The notes under the pieces are model-generated. The model worked only from the letters and a program-made list of their open reading frames with translations. It was not told where the DNA came from and made no database searches. Both the position numbers and the translations under genes were made by a program. DNA of 64,000 nucleotides from Shinisaurus crocodilurus (taxonomy: Eukaryota; Chordata; Lepidosauria; Squamata; Shinisauridae): NCBI GenBank assembly GCA_021292165.1, contig CM037876.1:35919075-35983074 (forward strand), in the 5' to 3' direction. Of the stretch, positions 41,140-50,200 are shown piece after piece. How positions within the stretch are numbered: position 1 is the first letter of the stretch; each line of letters begins with the position of its first letter.

Positions 41140-43306
41140 TCTCCCCCCGGGGAAAAGATGGCATTGGGGTCCCACACCCCAATTTCCCATCGACTTGCCC
41201 ATCACCTGAGAAAGCCCGGGAGAGTGCATCAGCCAAGACATTGTCCTTACCCTTGATGTGTTCAATTTCGAAGTCAAAGTCTTGCAACGCCAGACTCCAC
41301 CGTAGGAGTTTTTGGTTGTTGCCCTTGACTCTATCTAACCAGCACAGGGGGGAATGGTCAGTCTGCAGGCGGAACCGTCTCCCCCAGAGGTAGGGGCGCA
41401 ACTTGGTGATGGCCCACACCACGGCCAGGCACTCCTTCTCAATGGTGGCAAGACTACGTTCTCTGGGCAGGAGCTTCTTGCTCAGGTATGCAACGGGGCG
41501 CAGCCCTTCTCCCACCTTCTCCTGTAACAACACCGCCCCCATCCCGGCCTCAGAGGCATCCGTCTGTAGAACGAAGGGGGATTCGAAGTCTGGGGCTTGC
41601 AGAATGGGAGCTGCCGTGAGGCAGGCTTTTAACCCGTCGAAAGCGGTCTGGCAAGCCGCGGTCCACTGGACCCTGTTTGGGTGGCGCTTCTTACAAAGAT
41701 CAGTCAGAGGGGCTGCTAGCTGACTGAAGTGTGGCACAAACTTCCGATAGTACCCTGCAAGTCCCAGAAAAGCCTGCACCTGTTTTTTGGTTGCGGGTTG
41801 GGGCCATTTCTGAACCGACTCGATCTTCGCTTCCATGGGTTTGATGCTCCCCCCTCCGACGCGATGTCCAAGGTACTCAACCTCCCCTAGCCCCACCTGG
41901 CACTTCTTTGCTTTCACTGTCAACCCAGCGTCCCGGATCCGCTGGAAGACCCGCCGGACATGCTGCAGATGCTGCTCCCAAGTGGAGCTAAAGATAGCTA
42001 TGTCGTCCAGATAGGCACAGGCAAATTCTCCCAACCCGTTCAGCATTCCATTCACCAGCCTCTGAAAGGTTGCCGGACCATTCCGGACTCCGAAGGGAAG
42101 AGTGGTGAACTGGAATAAACCCAGGTGTGTGACAAAGGCAGACTTGAGAGCAGCATCCGCGTCCAGCGGAACTTGCCAGTAGCCCTTGGTGAGGTCTAGG
42201 GTGGTAATGTACTTGGCCCTCCCTAGTTTCTCCAGCAAGACATCCATGTTGGGGATGGGGTAGGGGTCAGGGACGGTCACCTTGTTGATTTTCCGATAGT
42301 CCACACAGAACCGCACCCCCCCATCCTTTTTGGCCACCAGGACAATCGGGGAGGACCATGGGCTAGAACTAGGGACGATCACCCCTAGGTCTAGCATGGC
42401 TTTGACCTCCTCAGCAATGACTTGAGCATGGGGTCCCACCGCCCGGTATGGCAGAGATTGCAGAGGGGGGCTGTCACCCGTTTGAATGGTGTGCTGGATG
42501 AGTGGGGTCCGCCCGGGGCGGTCTGAGAACATGGTCCCAAATTCATCCAGCACCCGCTTCATTTGCTCCCGCTGAGCCTCGGACAGGGCGGGTGACAGTG
42601 AGATTTCTTCCATTCCCCCACCATCCCCCCATTCTCCCAACAGATCCCCATCAGCGAAATCCTTATCATTATGTTCCTTCACACAGCCCAGTCCCGCACC
42701 CCGGTCCACATACAATTTCAACATGTTCACATGAAACACTTTACATTTTCCAGGAGTCCCAGCAAAGAGTATTTTGTAGTTGACTGGTCCAAGTTTCTCA
42801 ACTACAGTCCCCGGACCTTCCCACTTAAGACACAGCTTGTCCGTTTTGAGGGTACGCAGAACCAGCACTTTATCACCCACCTCAAAAGTCCGGGCTACTG
42901 CGGTTTTATCATACAACTCCTTTTGCCGCTGCTGGGCTGCCTTCAGATGCTGTTGGGCGGTTTCTCGAACGCTGTGGAGGGTGTCCCGTAGCCGCCGCAG
43001 AAAAGTGTGAACCGGCACAGGCGAACTGCCGGCAGCCCCCTCCCATTCCTCCCGCAACAAAGCCAAGGGCCCCCGTAGTTCTCTGCCAAACATCAGTTCA
43101 TTCGGGGAAAACCCGAGGCTTTCCTGCGGAGCATCTCGGTAGGCAAAGAGGAGGTAGGGTAGGGCTTGGTCCCAAGTTCCCGGGTGACGGCTAGCGTACG
43201 CCCGGATCATTTTCCCCAAAGTCTGGTTGAAGCGTTCAACCAGTCCGTTGGTCTCGTGGTGGTAAGGCACCGAAGTTACATGGTCAACCCCCCCCCCAGG
43301 TCCCAC
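41120..43306 (-). CDS. Integrase C-terminal half, reverse transcriptase and RNase H
   Basis: The 728-codon frame opens just before the same G/C run and continues the integrase, with the third catalytic residue E24 in NGLVERFNQ and a C-terminal GPY-like region near residues 140-200. Reverse transcriptase spans about 245-475, with YLDD at 432-435 and FCVDYRKINK at 333-342. RNase H spans about 575-700, with TDASEAGMGAVL and DNVLADALSR. The last codons run through the polypurine tract and end about 20 nt inside the 3' LTR. Apart from the frame breaks upstream, the catalytic motifs look intact. Confidence 0.92.
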   Translation of the reverse strand: MGPGGGVDHVTSVPYHHETNGLVERFNQTLGKMIRAYASRHPGTWDQALPYLLFAYRDAPQESLGFSPNELMFGRELRGPLALLREEWEGAAGSSPVPVHTFLRRLRDTLHSVRETAQQHLKAAQQRQKELYDKTAVARTFEVGDKVLVLRTLKTDKLCLKWEGPGTVVEKLGPVNYKILFAGTPGKCKVFHVNMLKLYVDRGAGLGCVKEHNDKDFADGDLLGEWGDGGGMEEISLSPALSEAQREQMKRVLDEFGTMFSDRPGRTPLIQHTIQTGDSPPLQSLPYRAVGPHAQVIAEEVKAMLDLGVIVPSSSPWSSPIVLVAKKDGGVRFCVDYRKINKVTVPDPYPIPNMDVLLEKLGRAKYITTLDLTKGYWQVPLDADAALKSAFVTHLGLFQFTTLPFGVRNGPATFQRLVNGMLNGLGEFACAYLDDIAIFSSTWEQHLQHVRRVFQRIRDAGLTVKAKKCQVGLGEVEYLGHRVGGGSIKPMEAKIESVQKWPQPATKKQVQAFLGLAGYYRKFVPHFSQLAAPLTDLCKKRHPNRVQWTAACQTAFDGLKACLTAAPILQAPDFESPFVLQTDASEAGMGAVLLQEKVGEGLRPVAYLSKKLLPRERSLATIEKECLAVVWAITKLRPYLWGRRFRLQTDHSPLCWLDRVKGNNQKLLRWSLALQDFDFEIEHIKGKDNVLADALSRAFSGDGQVDGKLGCGTPMPSFPRGEMWRKPT
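41140..41158 (-). other. Polypurine tract
   Basis: In sense the sequence is CTTTTCCCCGGGGGGAGA directly before the TG of the 3' LTR. Its purine half (GGGGGGAGA) would prime plus-strand synthesis. It lies inside the 3' end of the pol frame. Confidence 0.7.
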
Positions 43307-44334
43307 ATCTTCTGGAACAGTTTAGACATGAACCCGGTGCCGCAGTCCGACACGACCGTGCGGGGCATTCCCAAGCGGGCAAAGAGAGAGAGCAGAGTCT
43401 TAGCCAGGCTGGCTGCAGAGATGGAGGCGAGCGCAAAAGCCTCCGCGTAGTGGGTGGCAAAGTCCACTACCGTCAGTACAAACTTCTTCCCCGTCTTGGT
43501 GGGCGGGTTCAGGGGACCCACTATGTCCATAGCAATCCGTTCAAAGGGGATCCCCACCACCGGAAAAGGCTGAAGGGGAGCTCTTGGGTGATCGCGATTG
43601 TGTCCCACTCGCTGGCACACATCGCAGGACCGACAGTAAGCCTTAATGTCGGAGGCGATCATGGGCCAGTAGAACCCCTCTGTAATTCGAGCTTGGGTCC
43701 GCTTTTGCCCCAGGTGTCCTCCCCATGCCACGTCGTGGGCGAGGTGCAACACGGCGCGGCGGTACCGTTGGGGAACCACCAGTTGCCTTTGCTTGCACCC
43801 CGGTGCCACTTCCCCCTTTGGCTCGAACTCCCGGTACAAAGTTCCATTGTCCCAGACAAATCTTTCCGTGGCAAGGGATACCCCGGGGTCTTGGTTGGCC
43901 AGAGCGCGACACTCTCGTAAGGACGGGTCCAGTCGCTGGGCTTCCTTGAATTGGGCTTGTGTCCCAAAGTCTTTAGCCATCTGATTAAACCCTTCGTTCT
44001 TCGGGGGCTCTGCTATGGCCTGGTTTTCCCCGGGGTGCCCCGCAGGGGATGGGGTCACCCCGGGTGGTGGAAGGGGCACGGGCTTAGGCTTTGGGACCGG
44101 TGCGGTTACGGGCGGCCCCCCTCGCCTTGCCTGTCCCCGGGTGACGACCCCCATCTTAGCTTTGGCCACCCGGAACGCGAGGTCGTTCCCGATGATGATG
44201 CCCCACTCCTTTTGGCGATGGATGATTACGTCCAACTCTCCTTCCCACCCCTGGTACTTGATCCGGACCCGGGCGATGGGGACGGTGATGTCGGGGGAGT
44301 TATAGGGTTTGATCGTACACGTACGTCCTGACAA
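43276..44334 (-). CDS. Protease C-terminal part and integrase N-terminal half
   Basis: This 352-codon frame overlaps the end of gag by about 35 nt and has no AUG at its start. Residues about 30-53 carry the protease end (WGIIIGNDL). A proline-rich linker follows at 70-105. The integrase zinc-binding region has H200, H207, C237 and C240. The core has the first two catalytic acidic residues, D270 (AMDIVGPL) and D330 (VVSDCGTGF). The frame stops right after the 10-nt C run at 43288-43297 (+ strand), before the third catalytic residue. Entry from gag would need a frameshift, either programmed or caused by an indel. Confidence 0.85.
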   Translation of the reverse strand: MSGRTCTIKPYNSPDITVPIARVRIKYQGWEGELDVIIHRQKEWGIIIGNDLAFRVAKAKMGVVTRGQARRGGPPVTAPVPKPKPVPLPPPGVTPSPAGHPGENQAIAEPPKNEGFNQMAKDFGTQAQFKEAQRLDPSLRECRALANQDPGVSLATERFVWDNGTLYREFEPKGEVAPGCKQRQLVVPQRYRRAVLHLAHDVAWGGHLGQKRTQARITEGFYWPMIASDIKAYCRSCDVCQRVGHNRDHPRAPLQPFPVVGIPFERIAMDIVGPLNPPTKTGKKFVLTVVDFATHYAEAFALASISAASLAKTLLSLFARLGMPRTVVSDCGTGFMSKLFQKMWDLGGGLTM

Positions 44335-45745
44335 AAGTTGGGACCTCTCTACGCGGGTCCCGGGGCAGAGCCGTTACATCTGCCCCAGTGTCCCTATACC
44401 CCACCCTGGGAACATTATTGACATAGATGGACTCACAGAATTGCTTGCGGCTCCATCTCAGCTGGTCCGGGGAGGCGATGCGATACAGCGATGCACGGGG
44501 TTCAGGACGGTAGGAATCCCACTCCTGGAGTTCCTCCTCGGCACCGCGATCCTCGGGGATGCTTGCATGGAGGGAGAGGACCGACCGTCGCTCGTCGTCA
44601 CTGTCATCGTCCTGAGCGGCTGCAGCACCCGCGACGCGTCCTACTTTCCTCGGCGAGGGACGGGCATCCCGGTTCTTGGGTTGGAGCTTGGGGCAATCCC
44701 GCCGCAGGTGTCCCATCTCGTTACAGTGGAAGCAGGCCCCAGACCGAGGGTTTTGGTTCCCCTTGGTCCGAGGGGCCTCCCCGCGCCGTCGGGGCAGGCC
44801 CTTTTCCGGCTCCGGGTTCTTCTCGGCCACGGCCGCGGAACTTCCCTTGGTGGATGGGGCCGTCCGGTATAGCCCCATCTCGTCGGCCATGATCCCCGCC
44901 GCCTCACAGGTACGGGGCTTCTGATCCCTCACGACAGCGGCCAGCTCCTTCGGGATGGTGGTGAAGAACTGCTCCATGGCGAACAGCTCGACAACTTCCT
45001 TCAGGGTGGAGGCCCGGGAAGCCTCCACCCAGGACTCGCAGACGTGCATCACCTGGGCTGCCCATGCCACGTGGGTGGTCCCAGGGGAAGGTCTACCCTC
45101 TCGAAATCTTCGCCGGCAATGTTCGGCGGAGAGGGCGAAGTGTTGCCTGACCGCTGCCTTGAACGCCTCGTAGCTTGCCGGGGTCTTCCGCAGATGAGCC
45201 CCGAGGAGGTCAGCCAGGTCCCCACTGACCTGGGTTCGCAGGGCGGACAACCGCAAGTTGTCGGGGACCCGCTGCTCCTGGCACGCCATTTCAAAAATGT
45301 AGAAAAACATCAGGACATCCTGCCCTGGCTTGTAGTAGGGGAACGCCTTGCGGTCCCACGATGGAGGGGGAGGAGCGGAGGGGACAATCGGGGGAGTTTT
45401 CCCCGCCTCAAGCTGCATCTTGGCCAGCTCCATCTGCATCTGGATCATTTCGCGCTCGTGGGCCATCCTCTCCCGCTCGTGTGCCGTCCAGTCTGAGGGA
45501 AGCTCAAAGGGCTCCAGGGGCTCCAGGGGAGCGGGGTCCTCGGTCCACACATCCTCTCTCCCATCTGTCGGAACTGGGATAGGGCGGCCCCTGGGTCGGG
45601 CACCCGGCCCCAGACTTGCCAGCAGCTCCCTCTGCCGCTCCGTCAGCCGGATCAGCGCCGCCAACCCCGGGGTGATGGGGGTTGCGGGCAGGGGCCGCCA
45701 TGGCTCGGCTCCCCCAGTTGCTCCGTCAGGCTCTGGGTCGCCCAT
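44300..45745 (-). CDS. Gag polyprotein with SCAN-like capsid, reading into protease
   Basis: Gag forms the virus-like particle and binds the element RNA. The chosen AUG at 45745 lies 58 nt past the primer site; the frame is open further upstream into the LTR. From this start (481 aa) there is a charged coiled-coil-like stretch at about residues 88-114, a capsid region at about 130-290, a CCHC knuckle (CFHCNEMGHLRRDC) at 338-351, and a DTGA protease motif at 452-455. Residues about 211-291 resemble the SCAN domain (LKEVVELFAMEQFFTTIPKE). The frame ends about 26 codons after DTGA, and the rest of the protease lies in another frame. Confidence 0.88.
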   Translation of the reverse strand: MGDPEPDGATGGAEPWRPLPATPITPGLAALIRLTERQRELLASLGPGARPRGRPIPVPTDGREDVWTEDPAPLEPLEPFELPSDWTAHERERMAHEREMIQMQMELAKMQLEAGKTPPIVPSAPPPPSWDRKAFPYYKPGQDVLMFFYIFEMACQEQRVPDNLRLSALRTQVSGDLADLLGAHLRKTPASYEAFKAAVRQHFALSAEHCRRRFREGRPSPGTTHVAWAAQVMHVCESWVEASRASTLKEVVELFAMEQFFTTIPKELAAVVRDQKPRTCEAAGIMADEMGLYRTAPSTKGSSAAVAEKNPEPEKGLPRRRGEAPRTKGNQNPRSGACFHCNEMGHLRRDCPKLQPKNRDARPSPRKVGRVAGAAAAQDDDSDDERRSVLSLHASIPEDRGAEEELQEWDSYRPEPRASLYRIASPDQLRWSRKQFCESIYVNNVPRVGYRDTGADVTALPRDPRREVPTFVRTYVYDQTL

Positions 45746-45802
45746 GGTGATCCTTAGGCTCTTGCTACTTTGGGTCTGGGAGATATTCTGGGCTAATAAG
45801 TT

Positions 45803-45820
45803 ATCCCACCGCTGCCACCA
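45803..45820 (-). other. Primer binding site, tRNA-Leu type
   Basis: Two bases inside the 5' LTR, the + strand reads ATCCCACCGCTGCCACCA. As far as I recall this equals the 3' end of vertebrate tRNA-Leu(AAG) plus CCA, so the - strand element would be primed by that tRNA. Confidence 0.75.
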
Positions 45821-45822
45821 AG

Positions 45823-46879
45823 TGGAAGACCGCCAACCTGGTCTTCTGCGCGGGTTCAATACTAAGGGGGTAGCGAGTCCTGGGGGCGGGCCTTCTCCGA
45901 GGTCCCCCAGCGACTATCACCCTTAGCCTAGAACAAAGGGATAACTTATAGCCACAAAAGTATCTTTTATAAAACAAGTTTATTTACAAAATGACCTTCA
46001 CAAACCCAGACACACGCCAGCAATACAGCTTATCAGTACAGCACAAAGTAGCAAGCAAGAAGTCTCAAGGACACCGTGATTTCAGGGCTCTCAGCTAGTT
46101 AGTTCAGCTCGGGCTCCAGCAGAGGCCCGGTCAACCGCATGCTGCTAGCTGGGTTCCCGGCGGAGGTCCGGTCTACCCAAGCGGCTAGTGAGTGATTTCA
46201 GCTTGGTTGCCCGGGGGTCCGGTCAACCCAAGCGGCCAGTGATTTCAGTTTGGTTTCCCGGGGGTCCGGTCAACCCAAGCGGCCAGTGATTTCAGCTAGC
46301 TGGAGTACGCCGGGTGCTGCTACCCGGGGTTGCCGATCCCTTCGTTCCCTTACCCCAAGCATGGGGCAAGGCTGCTGATCAGGTCCAACAACTCAGTTCC
46401 CTTGCGCAGGGTGTTTTATACCTTGGGTTTCAGGTAGCCCCTCCCTCTGCAATCAGGTGGGTGGCCAATCAGGTGGGTTGCCACCCTCTTCAGGTGGACG
46501 GCCAATCAGGTGGGTTGCCACCCTCCTCAGGTGGACGGCCAATCAGGTGGGTTGCCACCTTCCCCCTGTGGGGTGGGGTCCCTTTGAAGCTACTTGCTTA
46601 ATGGTCCCATCCTGTGGTGTTGAATGGCCCTTTCTTATGGTGCCGAAGTGTCTGCTCTGGCAAGGAATTCAAGTCTTATGTAGATGGGGCTGATATACGA
46701 GAGCATTGAGGAACCTGGGGATGCTTCCTGCCTTCCCCCCTGGGGTGATTCTATGCAGATGTTGTTTGTCCCCTTTTGCATCTGTGGAGACTGGCTGTCT
46801 CCCCTCCCTGGGCCTCCTTCCCCCCTCCTTGGTGAGTGTGTGTGTGTCAGACAGGGGTTTTAGGTTGGCTTTCTCCACA
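45823..46879 (-). repeat. 5' LTR of the Gmr1-like element
   Basis: It is offset from the 3' LTR by a constant 5740 nt along its whole length, so there are no length differences. In sense it drives gag, with a TATAAA at 46415-46420 and the poly(A) signal downstream. Confidence 0.93.
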
Positions 46880-47119
46880 TATACGGTAATATATTTTACC
46901 ATGGTGGCAAAGAACTGACCTGTGTGCTTGCTCAGTCTGCTGTCCAGGTGCTGACTGTTGATGGGCAACTTCAAAGCCCCTGCTTTCCCTCCCTCTAGAG
47001 ATCTTTGACTTTAAACCAGATTTGGTCTGGGAAGCTCTTCAAATAGAGGACTGTCCTCTGGCAGCTCTCCAAAATGGAGGAATGTCCTCTATAAAGTAGG
47101 ACGCCTGGCCACCCTATGA

Positions 47120-48060
47120 TAGCTCTTAGTGCTACCAATCAAAATGCATCATGCAGCTATTCTGTCCTTCCAGCTTTAGTAGGTTTTCTGTAGTAAGAAA
47201 AAAAGATGGAAGAAGTGGTGGGTACACACAGGAGGGTTACAAATAGAAAATGACATCATCTGGACCTCTCTTAAAATTCCATGTTTGAAGCTTCATCTAG
47301 AAGCATCCTATGTTTCAATTTTCCTTCTCCTCTAATGATCATACGAGGCCTGTAAATAATTTGCCCGACGCATCCGAGTCCTTTGAGTCACTTCCCTAGA
47401 ATCACATTTCATAACTGTTTCCAGGGCCTTTTTGTGGACAAAATTAGCCTATACATTAAATATAAATAAATAAAATAATAAATTGTATTGTCCTTTTTAA
47501 TGCTTGCACTGTGACTTGAAGAATTTCTCACTTCTACCGGTTTAATCATTTTCTGTTGTTGGTTTCTCCTGGGCCCCAGAGGTTATGGACTTGATTTGGA
47601 TATACTGATGCCTAGAGAATTCAGAAGAATTTTTTTCTTGTGATGGGAATTACTTCTTGAAATTTGTGGCTATAAACTTTAGACTGCCTTCAACTTAGGC
47701 AGGGTAAGAAATATTGTTGTGCTGTGCTGATTAGATGTCATGTAAATGATATATGATGTGACTTTTTTTCTCCTTAGAGCAGAAGGGTTTTCTTGTTTAA
47801 AAGAGTACAGTAAAACATAATGGAACATATGGTTTGCTACTCCCACATTGTAGCTCTTGGATTTTCAACTATTCATTTTATTAGTACACTGTAACCCATC
47901 CTGACCAAAACCTCAGAAATGGCCATGGGGGCCTGTAACAATCTGCTCTGTGTGTTTTCTCTCTCTTCCTTTTTCCATTTGTCTTTTCTTCAGGAACAAC
48001 TTAGTACTTACAAGTCTATTTAATAGACCTTAAGGTTTTGCATTGCTGCAAAGCTCCCAG
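47120..48060. other. Intergenic stretch without recognised features
   Basis: I see no repeat boundary or meaningful frame. Confidence 0.45.
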
Positions 48061-48065
48061 TGAAG

Positions 48066-48469
48066 TAGGGTGGCTGCCTATGGATCGTGGAAAAAGAGGA
48101 AAAGCATCACACACACACCCAAAAAAGGGCAGAAGATGCCAGAATTTTTCATAAAATGTGCATATACTAACATATATCCAAAAATGTCAATTTAGAATAA
48201 TTACTATAATTTAAATAGAAATACAAGACATCTCATGGTAGTGGAGAAGACTATGACCAGGTGACCCGGTGCTTGCTCATTCTGCTGTCCAGGTTCTAAC
48301 TGTTGATGGGCAACTTCAAGGCCCCTGCCGTTCTCCCTTCTTGTGGTTCTTTCTTTATCTTTAAACTGGACTCTTCGGTTATAGAATGCCTTCAAATAGA
48401 GGACTGTCCTCTGAAAGCCCTTCAGATAGAAGACTGTCCTCTGTCAAACAGGACACATGACCACCCTTA
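48066..48469. mobile_element. Y-family hAT-like element, uninterrupted copy
   Basis: It starts TAGGGTGGCTGCCTATGGAT and ends GACCACCCTTAA. The centre carries CTTGCTCATTCTGCTGTCCA and the paired GAGGACTGTCCTC motifs found in the other two copies. Confidence 0.65.
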
Positions 48470-48950
48470 ACTTTCTGCCTGCTTTCTGTGATATGAAGTT
48501 GAACCACATTAGTGGCCCTCTCCCTCCACTGCTGTGTGTAGCACTCTTGAGTCCTCAATAAAGCAGGTGGCAGAGGGAGGGCTGAATGAAATGGGTTGGA
48601 GAAGCCACAGTTTCTATGTCTCCTGCTTAATAGTAAGTTTTAGAGCAGGGGTACACAACCTGCTGGCATGTGATGCTGGCTCAGGGCTTGGGGGCCGGCC
48701 ATCCATCTCAGCAATCTTCTTTCCTTGCTGGGAGAGAGTGGATAACCTTCTCTCCACCTCTCCACTTCGTCCCTTAGCAATCCTGATTTGGTGGAAATTG
48801 GGTGTGAGGGAATTCAGCAGCAGGGGGTCCAGGGTACCCCTGGAGGGCACACATAAGGCTGGGCGGGCATGCAGCACCCAGGCCACAGGTTATGCACCCG
48901 TTTTCGAGAAACACATCTCTGGTTTGTACCTCGTCCCACACAGGTGTGGT

Positions 48951-49438
48951 TTGTGATGTCTTGGAAAGGGGGGGGGAGGAGTATATAAGGAGTGTTTGAG
49001 TGATGTCAGAGTTAGTGAGTTGGAGTGTGTTGGGAGTTGGGAAGTTAGGTTAGTTGGGTTATTCGTGTTTCATAGATTTCATAGATCATAGAGTTGGAAG
49101 GAGCCTACAAGGCTGTCGAGTCCAACCCCCTGCTCAATGCAGGAAACTAGAGGAGGGGGTCTCCCATCCAAGTAATAACCAGGCCTGACCCTGCTTAGCT
49201 TTCCACACTCAGACAAGCTGAGCCAGCGTAAGCCACAAGCCTGTATGTCTTGTCTGTCAGGAGTTTTGAGAGTAATCAGTGCTTGTCTGAAGAGTGAAAG
49301 TATTTAGAGTTATAGGGACTTAGGTTAATTACAAAGTATTTGGTGTAGGCAGGTTTAAAGTTATTTTCTAGAACTAAGATTTTGAGAATTAAAATAAACT
49401 TATTTTTATTTTGTTTGCTACCCAAATCCTACGTGTCA
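48951..49438 (+). mobile_element. Possible solo LTR containing a SINE
   Basis: The segment starts TGTGATGTC, has a TATATAAGG at about 48979-48987 and an AATAAA near 49392-49397, and could end at GTGTCA. A 5S-headed SINE is inserted in it. No target duplication was found, so the LTR call is tentative. Confidence 0.3.
49075..49260 (-). mobile_element. 5S-rRNA-derived SINE
   Basis: On the - strand it carries the 5S-like AAGCTAAGCAGGGTCAGGCC and TACTTGGATGGGAGACCCC, then the body and a TGATCTATGAAATCTATGA tail. It is cleaner than the copy at 1288-1482, since the 5S part is uninterrupted. Confidence 0.8.
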
Positions 49439-49449
49439 GCTTGGCGTTA

Positions 49450-50140
49450 ATAACCTGCATTACTGTTAAATCTACACACACACCTTTGTACCCACAGTAT
49501 CATAGATTTAAAATAGATCCTTAATAACCTGTATTAATCTTTTCCCTCATTGGTAGGGGAAAGGTTTCATTTGACCCTCCCTTCAGGTTTTTAAGTGTTG
49601 GTGCTTAGCCTGAGAAGGGTTTATGCGGCAGGTCCTAAAGTGTAAGAGCTGTGTCGTCACACCCTCCTATATGCAGGGGGTTTTGAGTCCTGACAAAATC
49701 TGCTCCTCTGGTATATAGGACAGCGTAAGTGCGATATCCTGGAGGACTTCTAGCAACTCTTTCTCCTGTGAAATAAGAGTCACCTTTAGGGATGAGACAG
49801 TGGAGATCTGTGGTATGACCTCTCATCTATTTTTATTCTCCTTATTCTTATTCTTATTACTGTTATTACAAAACAACAACAACAACAACTCTAGGAAGCC
49901 CTGATTCAGATCAGAACCACAGTGCTGGGGGAGGAGGCATGTCACACTCCCACTTTAATTTCCTGATGAAAATTGCCCCACTCTGGAAGCAGCTATTTTC
50001 CCCTGTAGGAGAAAACCTACATAACTGTTTCAGGGGGATTTTAACTGGGGAACTAAAATTCCCTTCCCTACCCCAGGGCCACTGTCCTGATCTGAATCAC
50101 AGGCCTCTGCAGCTTCTTTTTGCAAAAAATGTGAAGAGAT
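49450..50140. other. Intergenic stretch without recognised features
   Basis: It contains a short CAA microsatellite at about 49872-49888 and little else. Confidence 0.45.
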
Positions 50141-50142
50141 GG

Positions 50143-50200
50143 GGGAGATGCCTTGTAGGCTCCTTCCAACTCTATGATCTATGAAATCTATGAGTTCATA
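50143..50200 (+). repeat. SINE tail fragment
   Basis: CCTTGTAGGCTCCTTCCAAC and ATGATCTATGAAATCTATGA match the 3' end of the 5S-headed SINE. Confidence 0.6.

Larger units (their letters stand above)
40083..46879 (-). mobile_element. Gmr1-like Ty3/gypsy LTR retrotransposon, near complete
   Basis: The 6.8-kb element reads on the - strand: LTR, primer site, gag, protease, integrase, reverse transcriptase, RNase H, polypurine tract, LTR. Integrase before reverse transcriptase is the copia-like order known for the Gmr1 group of Ty3/gypsy elements. The LTRs appear identical. The flanks are TATAG (40078-40082) and TATAC (46880-46884), a 5-bp target duplication with one mismatch. Two frame breaks, one inside the protease and one inside the integrase, make this copy probably unable to move by itself. 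Confidence 0.92.
39927..47116. mobile_element. Y-family hAT-like element split by the LTR retrotransposon
   Basis: The ends are TAGGGTGGCCATTTATGCAT (39927) and CTGGCCACCCTA (to 47116). The left 0.15 kb and right 0.24 kb match the uninterrupted copies at 48066-48469 and 58713-59057. The Gmr1-like element occupies the middle. Confidence 0.75.

Noticed and set aside
43450..45926. Long + strand frames antisense to gag and pol
   Set aside because: They are shadows of the GC-rich retrotransposon genes on the - strand.
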